Shown piece after piece: positions 1 through 4,368 of a stretch of DNA of 5,514 nt. Location: NCBI GenBank assembly GCA_905234305.1, contig CAJOHT010000077.1, positions 1-5,514 on the forward strand, written 5' to 3'. A model generated the notes under the pieces. It was not told the origin of the DNA, did not search any database, and saw only the letters and a list, made by a program, of their open reading frames with translations. The first letter of the stretch is position 1; each line of letters starts with the position of its first letter. Source of the stretch: an uncultured Ruminococcus sp. Its GTDB lineage: Bacteria; Bacillota; Clostridia; Oscillospirales; Acutalibacteraceae. The translations under genes and the position numbers were made by a program.

Positions 1-9
1 TTATTAAAA

Positions 10-173
10 GTTAGACTGTAAACACCAAGTATCAAATACTTTACTATTTTTGCTATTTTTTATCTGTTTTTAATATTTTTTAGTAATTATTTATTAAAAT
101 ATGTAATTACTAAATATTCATTTTACCTTTATTTTATAGAGTTTCACGAATGGTTAGACTAAATAAACACCAA
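10..173 (-). repeat. Repeat module B, copy 1, with both flanking GTTAGAC motifs
   Basis: This is an AT-rich intergenic module downstream of the ASCH gene. It is bounded by two direct copies of a motif: GTTAGACTGTAAACACCAA at 10-28 and GTTAGACTAAATAAACACCAA at 153-173. The stretch from 10 to about 140 closely matches copy 2 at 591-722. It contains two perfect inverted repeats: AAGTAT-CAA-ATACTT (27-41) and TAGTAATTA (81-89) with TAATTACTA (104-112). The end near 126-140 keeps the TATAAAATAA-type segment (minus strand) shared by all three copies. No gene longer than a few codons lies in it. Its role is not known; a recombination site or a structured spacer are both possible. Confidence 0.75.
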
Positions 174-203
174 CCAATTTATATTAGTTTTACTTTCATT
201 CAT
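159..203 (-). CDS. Possible 14-codon small ORF overlapping the end of the ASCH gene
   Basis: The reading frame MNESKTNINWLVFI starts with ATG at 203 and stops with TAG at 159-161. A good Shine-Dalgarno sequence, AAAGGAG (213-219 on the plus strand as ctccttt), sits 9 nt upstream of the start. The start overlaps the end of the ASCH gene, whose TGA is at 196-198, so translation could be coupled. The first nine residues match those of the small ORF at 1749-1835 in 8 of 9 positions, because both starts lie in repeat module A. It may be the remnant of a start of a longer gene, or simply part of the repeat. There is no evidence that the peptide is made or functional. Confidence 0.3.
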   Translation of the reverse strand: MNESKTNINWLVFI

Positions 204-219
204 TTGGATCAACTCCTTT
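175..219 (-). repeat. Repeat module A, copy 1 (45 nt, RBS plus start codon)
   Basis: These 45 nt match 1807-1851 at 44 of 45 positions. On the minus strand the module reads AAAGGAG, a 9-nt spacer, then ATGAATGAAA and an A-rich stretch ending ATATAAATTG. It therefore carries a complete translation initiation signal. Here it covers the last codons of the ASCH gene (residues around VDPNE), whereas in the other copy it starts at the stop of an unrelated gene. Confidence 0.85.
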
Positions 220-567
220 ACTTACTAATTCAAATAATTCAAATACTATTTTTGAATTATTATTAAAATCCATATCAATTGATTTAAAAAAATCATAATG
301 AACTTTTTTCCAATAATCTAATGATAGATCTCCTTCGCCTTCTAATTTAGCATATTCTTCTGTCATTTCATTAAACTTCATTACCTTAAAATCAGTTGTT
401 CTTATTATACATGCCTCTGTTCCGTCATCATAACAAATAATAGATTCTTCTCCAATTACTGGTAATTTTTCATTATTATCAAGCAATGATGTAGTAGCAG
501 TTTTTTTACCAGTTAAAACTAATGAAATTAATTCATTATTATTTATTCCAAATTTCCATTTTTCCAA
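196..567 (-). CDS. ASCH domain-containing protein
   Basis: This is a complete small soluble protein of the ASCH superfamily (PUA-like beta-barrel fold, thought to bind RNA or modified nucleosides). Family features visible are the early LTGKKTATTSLL segment, a central VIGEESIICYDDGTEACIIRTT core strand pair, the FNEMTEEYAKLEGEGDLSLDYWKKVHYDFF stretch split by family-typical EGEGD and YW..VH, and a final strand IVFELFELV. The length of about 123 residues is close to that of short stand-alone family members. The start chosen is TTG at 567, because AGAGGTG (574-580) lies exactly 6 nt upstream. The GTG at 576 is in frame but overlaps that ribosome binding site. The last codons lie in repeat module A. 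Its substrate cannot be read from sequence; some relatives hydrolyse N4-acetylcytidine, but this is not shown here. It is very AT-rich like its neighbours and may be cassette cargo. Confidence 0.85.
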   Translation of the reverse strand: MEKWKFGINNNELISLVLTGKKTATTSLLDNNEKLPVIGEESIICYDDGTEACIIRTTDFKVMKFNEMTEEYAKLEGEGDLSLDYWKKVHYDFFKSIDMDFNNNSKIVFELFELVSKGVDPNE

Positions 568-573
568 ATCAAT

Positions 574-580
574 CACCTCT
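574..580 (-). promoter_or_regulatory. Ribosome binding site that decides a TTG start for the ASCH gene
   Basis: The minus strand reads AGAGGTG here, followed by a 6-nt spacer and TTG at 565-567. The alternative GTG start at 574-576 would use the last bases of the binding site itself and would have no spacer. Confidence 0.7.
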
Positions 581-590
581 TTTTATAAAA

Positions 591-722
591 GTTAGACTGT
601 AAACACCAAGTATTAAATACTTTGTTATTTTTAATACTATTTTGGTCATTTTTAATATTTTTTAGTAATTATTTATTAAAGTATGTAATTATTAAATATT
701 AGTTTTTCCTTATTTTATAGGA
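591..722 (-). repeat. Repeat module B, copy 2
   Basis: This copy closely follows copy 1 (10-140), with GTTAGACTGTAAACACCAA at 591-609 identical to 10-28. The hairpin AAGTAT-TAA-ATACTT (608-622) keeps both arms of copy 1 and differs only in the loop. The second inverted repeat, TAGTAATTA (663-671) with TAATTATTA (686-694), has one change that leaves a G-T pair. The module starts inside the last codons of the nucleotidyltransferase gene and ends just before the ribosome binding site of the ASCH gene. It lacks the second GTTAG motif and the module A that accompany copies 1 and 3. No convincing promoter is visible, so the ASCH gene may rely on read-through. Confidence 0.8.
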
Positions 723-1526
723 GTTTTGTTCAATAAATTCTTTATAAAAGTCTATATTTCCAATATATGAAATATTATCTTTATTCTTCCAATAATTAAA
801 TTCTTCAAATATTATTTCTAAAGCTTTATTTAAATAATTAGATAATTCATGATAATTATTTGGATAAATAAACAAACTATCTATTTTATCTAATTCATTT
901 TTATCTAGTTCAATTATACTTCTGTATCTTTTAGATTCTTTATTGTTTCTTTTTGCAATTAAATCCATAGCATACCATTTTATTTGCTCAAGTTCATAAT
1001 AACATCTATATTTATTTTTTCTATTAAATGCTACAACTGAATGAAGTACATTGTACCATAATTCATTATCTACAAAAGAAATTACATCTTTCATATTAAC
1101 TTCTTGAGTTGTACCTTTATTTTTTTCTTTAATTTCTAACCATGACTTTTTCATTAAATCTTCTACCTGATTAGTTTTATCAAATACAACTTTAAAATTT
1201 TCTCTTCTTGCATAGAGAGTGTTTAATGTGTAATAACCAATATCAAGTTCTAAATAATTATCAAGTAAGAATAATTGTAATCTTCTTTCTTTCATATTAT
1301 CGAAAAAGAAAACTCTATATTTATTATTTACATCTTCTTGAGTTTTTTTGAATATATCATTTATATCAGTATCATCAACAACAATAGCAAAATCTAAATC
1401 TGAATATTTATCTTTATATCCTATAGCTCCAGAACCAACCTGGATAATAGCCAATACTTCTTTTCGTTGACTAAACTTATCAACTAGATAATTAAATACT
1501 TCATCTCTTTCTTTTTCAGTATACAT
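699..1526 (-). CDS. Nucleotidyltransferase domain protein, related to aminoglycoside/lincosamide adenylyltransferases
   Basis: This 275-residue protein belongs to the polymerase-beta-type nucleotidyltransferase fold. From the ATG, residues 31-45 hold the signature GSGAIGYKDKYSDLD: the GS of the nucleotide-binding loop and the paired metal-binding aspartates D43 and D45. A likely third catalytic aspartate is D95 in LELDIGY. The C-terminal half is helical and rich in aromatic and charged residues, as in ANT(6)- or Lnu-type enzymes that transfer AMP from ATP to a drug hydroxyl. The substrate cannot be assigned, and it is not close enough by eye to name a known resistance gene. The ATG at 1526 is preferred; GTG at 1535 and TTG at 1529 are in frame, and TAAGG (1538-1542) serves as a weak binding site. 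The last residues, NSYKIRKN, are encoded by the edge of repeat module B and resemble the end of the small ORF at 1749-1835. Confidence 0.8.
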   Translation of the reverse strand: MYTEKERDEVFNYLVDKFSQRKEVLAIIQVGSGAIGYKDKYSDLDFAIVVDDTDINDIFKKTQEDVNNKYRVFFFDNMKERRLQLFLLDNYLELDIGYYTLNTLYARRENFKVVFDKTNQVEDLMKKSWLEIKEKNKGTTQEVNMKDVISFVDNELWYNVLHSVVAFNRKNKYRCYYELEQIKWYAMDLIAKRNNKESKRYRSIIELDKNELDKIDSLFIYPNNYHELSNYLNKALEIIFEEFNYWKNKDNISYIGNIDFYKEFIEQNSYKIRKN

Positions 1527-1549
1527 CAATATCACAACCTTACATATCT

Positions 1550-1558
1550 ATTATATCA
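1550..1558 (-). promoter_or_regulatory. Extended -10 promoter for the nucleotidyltransferase gene
   Basis: The minus strand reads TGATATAAT, which is a consensus TATAAT (1550-1555) with the TGn extension. No good -35 hexamer is visible at the usual distance, which fits an extended -10 promoter. Transcription would begin near 1543, giving a leader of under 20 nt that includes TAAGG. The gene thus appears to have its own promoter downstream of the terminator-like hairpin at 1667-1702. Confidence 0.55.
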
Positions 1559-1631
1559 TATTTTTCCTAATTCTTTTTTGATTAAAATATTATTTATTTT
1601 AATTATTATAAATCCCTTATCTTATGGTGGG

Positions 1632-1806
1632 GTTAGCTGGAAACATCACCTCATCAAAAATATATAAAAAAGCACCATTTTTAATGATTTTTGGTGTTTT
1701 TTGCTCATTTTTATTAAATTTTTATATAAAACATGTAAGATCTAATTTCTAGTTTTCCCTTATTTTATAAGGATTTGTTAAAGGGGTTAGATAAATCATG
1801 CTCAAG
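1632..1806 (-). repeat. Repeat module B, copy 3 (diverged), with flanking GTTAG motifs
   Basis: This is the divergent copy, lying in the gene-poor stretch 1536-1850. It is bounded by GTTAGCTGGAAACATCACC (1632-1650) and GTTAGATAAATCATGCTCAA (1786-1805), placed and spaced like the two motifs of copy 1 (154 bp apart versus 143 bp). The segment TATAAAATAAGGGAAAACTA (minus strand, about 1750-1769) matches the corresponding part of copies 1 and 2. The interior is otherwise different: the two AT hairpins are absent and a terminator-like hairpin is present instead. Confidence 0.6.
1667..1702 (-). terminator. Terminator-like hairpin, usable in both directions
   Basis: AAAAAGCACCA (1667-1677) pairs with TGGTGTTTTTT (1692-1702) across a 14-nt loop, with one G-T pair. 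The run of T on the 3' side, on either strand, resembles a Rho-independent terminator. The stem is weak in GC. In the minus direction it lies after the hydrolase fragment and the small ORF and before the promoter of the nucleotidyltransferase gene. Confidence 0.55.
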
Positions 1807-1835
1807 CAATTTATATTAGTTTTATTTTCATTCAT
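1749..1835 (-). CDS. Possible 28-codon small ORF spanning repeats A and B
   Basis: The frame starts with ATG at 1835, has AAAGGAG 9 nt upstream, and stops with TAG at 1749-1751. The peptide begins MNENKTNIN and ends NPYKIREN. Its start lies in module A and its end in module B. The last eight residues match the C-terminus of the nucleotidyltransferase (NSYKIRKN) at 6 of 8 positions. It has no membrane segment or known motif. It could be a real small peptide, the remnant of a longer gene, or a by-product of the repeat; the second copy of this frame, at 159-203, stops after 14 codons, which argues against conserved function. Confidence 0.35.
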   Translation of the reverse strand: MNENKTNINCLSMIYLTPLTNPYKIREN

Positions 1836-1851
1836 TTGGATCAACTCCTTT
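1807..1851 (-). repeat. Repeat module A, copy 2 (45 nt, RBS plus start codon)
   Basis: These 45 nt match 175-219 with one substitution, although the preceding genes are unrelated. The module begins at the stop codon of the hydrolase fragment and supplies AAAGGAG and the ATG of the 28-codon ORF. Confidence 0.85.
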
Positions 1852-2111
1852 TATATTATATTTTCTTCCCCTATATTTCTTTTTAATATTTCAAGTGCAT
1901 TATTTTTTCTTTGCTCACCATGAGTACAATAAACATAATCTTTTAGTATATATACATTATAATCATTTTCAAATAGATTTAATGCTGTTACTAATACACA
2001 ACATTCTATATCAATTCCACATAAATAAATATTTTTGATATTATTATTACTTATATAATCAACCAATTCTTGATTGTATGCTGAATAAGTTACTTTATCA
2101 AATACTTTATT
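1851..2111 (-). CDS. Isochorismatase-like cysteine hydrolase, C-terminal fragment (5'-truncated at the junction)
   Basis: About 86 codons of the C-terminal half are present, beginning KVFDKVTYSAYNQEL and continuing IYLCGIDIECCVLVTAL. The second cysteine of the CC pair (codon around 1998-2000) aligns with the nucleophile of the family's G-x-D-T-x-x-C-V-x-x-TA motif. Later family features are the VYILKDYVYCTHGE and ALEILKR segments. Family members are about 170-200 residues and hydrolyse isochorismate, nicotinamide or related amides, using an Asp-Lys-Cys triad. The catalytic Asp, and probably the Lys, fall in the missing N-terminal part, so this fragment should be inactive. The in-frame TTG at 2066 is internal to the homology (GAA-TTG-GTT) and is not a true start. 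The frame stays open to 2145 but stops looking like the family near 2111, where the DNA changes. Confidence 0.75.
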   Translation of the reverse strand, partial: NKVFDKVTYSAYNQELVDYISNNNIKNIYLCGIDIECCVLVTALNLFENDYNVYILKDYVYCTHGEQRKNNALEILKRNIGEENII

Positions 2112-2114
2112 CTT
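2096..2114. other. Breakpoint between AT-rich and GC-balanced DNA
   Basis: Base composition changes abruptly here. To the left, the minus strand encodes the middle of a hydrolase; to the right, the plus strand encodes the middle of a 4Fe-4S protein. The short stretch itself reads sensibly in both (KNKVFDK on the minus strand; IKYFIL on the plus strand), so the exact crossover cannot be placed more finely. Neither gene continues across. It may be a genuine recombination point or an assembly join. Confidence 0.75.
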
Positions 2115-2603
2115 GCGGTGTTCGTTATTCTTTTGCCGCTGCTTTTAACTGACGAATACGGACTTTCTTCTCCGTATTTCTGTAAGTTCATCTGTCCTGC
2201 GGGCACGCTTGAAGGCGGCGTGCCGCTGGTGCTTCTCAATTCGTCTTTACGCTCTGCGGCAGGCTGGCTTTTCGGGTGGAAAGCCGCGGTTCTTGTAATT
2301 GTTCTTATCGGCTCGGTATTTATTCACAGATTCTTCTGTAAATACCTCTGCCCTCTCGGGGCGTTCTACGCGCTGTTCAATAAGTTCAGCTTTTACAGAC
2401 TGAACGTCGAAAAGGAAAAATGCACCGACTGTAAAAAATGCGAGCAGGTTTGCCCGATGAACGTAGAGATTACGAGATGCATTAATTCGACCGAGTGTAT
2501 AAGATGCGGAAAATGCAAGGCGGCTTGTCCGACCGAAGCGATTAAAACAGACAGTCTTATAAAGAAAGATATAAGGGAAAAACAAATAACAAAAAAGGGT
2601 TAA
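2100..2603 (+). CDS. Membrane 4Fe-4S binding protein, C-terminal part (5'-truncated)
   Basis: This is the C-terminal part of a NapH/polyferredoxin-like membrane protein that passes electrons through iron-sulfur clusters. Numbering from the first GTG (2118), a membrane segment at about 2-10 is followed by CKFICPAG (22-29), a second membrane segment at about 56-70, and CKYLCPLG (74-81). The two CxxxCP motifs are typical of this family. Two ferredoxin-type clusters follow: C102, C105, C108, C112 and C127, C130, C133, C137. Family proteins normally have a further N-terminal half with more membrane segments and CxxxCP motifs, which is absent here. In-frame residues upstream of the GTG (KYFILA) fit the family, and a stop lies at 2082-2084, so the GTG is not a convincing start. 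No ribosome binding site precedes it. Its redox partner is not identifiable. The TAA lies inside the terminator. Confidence 0.85.
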   Translation, partial: KYFILAVFVILLPLLLTDEYGLSSPYFCKFICPAGTLEGGVPLVLLNSSLRSAAGWLFGWKAAVLVIVLIGSVFIHRFFCKYLCPLGAFYALFNKFSFYRLNVEKEKCTDCKKCEQVCPMNVEITRCINSTECIRCGKCKAACPTEAIKTDSLIKKDIREKQITKKG

Positions 2604-2627
2604 GGCAAATTGCCTTAACCCTTTTTT
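2591..2627. terminator. Bidirectional Rho-independent terminator between convergent genes
   Basis: AAAAAAGGGTTAAGGCAA (2591-2608) and its exact reverse complement (2610-2627) are separated by one base, giving a perfect 18-bp arm pair that folds as a GC-cored stem with A and T tracts outside. It contains the stop codon of the 4Fe-4S gene and abuts the stop of the ABC exporter gene, so it ends transcription from both sides. Confidence 0.95.
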
Positions 2628-4354
2628 CAATCTTCCCTGAACTGCAGGGCGTAGAGTTCTTTATACGTGCCGCCTTTTGCCATAAGCTCGTCGTGCGTAC
2701 CGAATTCGGAAACCTTACCGTCGGTTATAACGGCGATTTTATCGGCATTGCGTATTGTCGAAAGCCTATGAGCGACAACAAGGGTTGTCCTGCCTTTACA
2801 CAGCTCGTCAAGCGCCTTCTGAATAAGCACCTCGGTACTGTTGTCAAGCGCGCTCGTTGCCTCGTCAAGAATTAGAATGGACGGGTTTTTAAGGAACACG
2901 CGCGCTATTGAAATACGCTGCTTCTGACCGCCCGAAAGCTTTATTCCCCTCTCGCCGATTTCGGTGTCGTAGCCGTCCGGAAGAGTCATAACGAAATCGT
3001 GCATATTCGCTCGCTTTGACGCCTCAATTATTTCTTCGTCCGTCGCGTCAAGTCTGCCGTATGCGATATTGTCCTTTATCGTACCCGAAAAGAGGAAAAC
3101 GTCCTGCTGAACGATGCCGATATTACGCCTTAACGACTCCATTGTGACGGTTCTTATGTCCTTACCGTCAACGAGGATGCTGCCGTCCCCCTCGCCGAGC
3201 TTATAGAAATTCGGGATGAGGTGACAAATGGTTGTCTTACCGCCGCCCGAAGGACCGACAAGCGCCATCTTCGTACCGACGGGGATTTTAAGCGAAACGT
3301 GGTCGAGCACGCCCTCGGTTTCGTTCTCGGTATACGAGAAGCAGATATCCTTCAGCTCGATTTCGCCGCTGACGGTGCCTATATCAACCGCGTCGGGAGA
3401 ATCCTTTTCCTCCTCAACGTCCATAATCTCGATAAATCTTCGAAATCCCGTCGCGCCGTTCTGCCACTGCTCCATAAAGCCGATAAGCGTGTTTACGGGC
3501 TGAATAAATAGGTTGACCGATACTATAAACGTCGAATACTCGCCGAAATTGATTTTGCCCGCGTAAAGGAACATACCGCCGGCTATGAGAATAGCAACGT
3601 TAAAAACGTCCGTAACGAACGATGTCGATGAGAAGAACTTACCCATCGCCATATAGGATTTACGGCTCGCCTCGGTAAACATTTCGTTACCGACCTCGAA
3701 TTTTTCCTGCTCCTTTTCGGTATTCGTGAACGCCTTAGTAACGCGTACGCCCGTTATTGAGCTTTCAAGCGAGGCGTTGATAACCGCGTTCGATTTTCTT
3801 CTCTCCTCAAACGCTTTTCGCATTTTTTTGCGGTAATGGAGAGAAACGAATACAAGAAACGGAACGACAATGAAAATGAGAAGCGTGAGTTGTACGTTTA
3901 TTGTGCAAAGATAAATGAAGCTCAGTACAATCATAATCGAGCTTGTCAGAAGATTTTCGGGGCCGTGATGCGCGAGCTCGCTGACCTCAAACAAATCGTT
4001 CGTCATTCTTGTCATTATCGCGCCGGTTTCACGGTCGTCGAAGAATGAGAACGGCAGCTTTTCAAGATGACAAAAAAGTTCGGTTCTCATCTGCTTTTGC
4101 ATATACGTTCCGACCATGTGACCCTGATACTGAACGAAATAGCGCAACAGCATCCTGACAAAGTACAAAGCGAGAACGCAAACGCCCGAAATAATTATGT
4201 ATCTGTAATTTTTGTTCGGTATGAAATCGTTGAGCATTTTATTTGTCATTATCGGATAAACCATACCCAGTAACGATATCATTACGGACGCGAGCATATC
4301 CATGGAGAAAAGAAACAGATGCGGTTTGTAGTAGGATATAAACCTTTTAAGCAT
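2627..4354 (-). CDS. ABC transporter, fused permease and ATPase (multidrug/lipid exporter type)
   Basis: This complete 575-residue half-transporter would form a homo- or heterodimeric exporter in the cytoplasmic membrane. The permease domain (about 1-300) has six predicted membrane segments near 14-38, 52-75, 134-153, 155-175, 245-265 and 272-295, with the coupling-region signature RTELFCHLEKLPFSFFD (90-106). The ATPase domain (about 330-575) has all key motifs: Walker A GPSGGGKT (367-374), Q-loop Q417 region, signature LSGGQ (473-477), Walker B ILILDE (493-498), D-loop SALD (501-504) and switch histidine H529. The length and order match MsbA/BmrA-like exporters. The ATG at 4354 follows AGAGGTG with a 5-nt spacer. 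The gene begins 14 bp after the U32 gene stop, so the two are probably in one operon. The substrate cannot be inferred; no partner half-transporter is in the window. Confidence 0.97.
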   Translation of the reverse strand: MLKRFISYYKPHLFLFSMDMLASVMISLLGMVYPIMTNKMLNDFIPNKNYRYIIISGVCVLALYFVRMLLRYFVQYQGHMVGTYMQKQMRTELFCHLEKLPFSFFDDRETGAIMTRMTNDLFEVSELAHHGPENLLTSSIMIVLSFIYLCTINVQLTLLIFIVVPFLVFVSLHYRKKMRKAFEERRKSNAVINASLESSITGVRVTKAFTNTEKEQEKFEVGNEMFTEASRKSYMAMGKFFSSTSFVTDVFNVAILIAGGMFLYAGKINFGEYSTFIVSVNLFIQPVNTLIGFMEQWQNGATGFRRFIEIMDVEEEKDSPDAVDIGTVSGEIELKDICFSYTENETEGVLDHVSLKIPVGTKMALVGPSGGGKTTICHLIPNFYKLGEGDGSILVDGKDIRTVTMESLRRNIGIVQQDVFLFSGTIKDNIAYGRLDATDEEIIEASKRANMHDFVMTLPDGYDTEIGERGIKLSGGQKQRISIARVFLKNPSILILDEATSALDNSTEVLIQKALDELCKGRTTLVVAHRLSTIRNADKIAVITDGKVSEFGTHDELMAKGGTYKELYALQFRED

Positions 4355-4368
4355 ACTGACACCTCTTT

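Noticed and set aside
10..173. Classical integron attC site
   Set aside because: attC needs an RYYYAAC box paired with an inverted GTTRRRY box. Here the GTTAGAC motifs are direct repeats and no correctly placed inverted partner was found.
10..173. MITE or insertion sequence with terminal inverted repeats
   Set aside because: The module ends are direct, not inverted, and no target duplication or transposase frame is seen.
560..625. Promoter for the ASCH gene (TTGGTG with TATAAA in module B2)
   Set aside because: The predicted transcription start would fall on the ribosome binding site, leaving no leader, and the -35 match is poor.
1607..1645. 11-codon minus-strand frame after GAGGTGATG
   Set aside because: The binding-site-like GAGGTG abuts the ATG with no spacer, and the frame is too short and not seen in the other module copies.
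1851..2066. Hydrolase as a complete 71-residue protein starting at 2066
   Set aside because: The codon at 2066 is TTG in the middle of recognisable family sequence, without a ribosome binding site; the fragment continues upstream to the junction.
2247..2630. Minus-strand 127-codon frame opposite the 4Fe-4S gene
   Set aside because: It lies antisense to a gene with clear cysteine motifs, runs through the terminator, and its protein resembles nothing known.
3221..3511. Plus-strand frames opposite the ABC exporter (also 2693-2875, 3836-4048, 4067-4273)
   Set aside because: They are antisense shadows of conserved transporter domains, with no ribosome binding sites or recognisable products.
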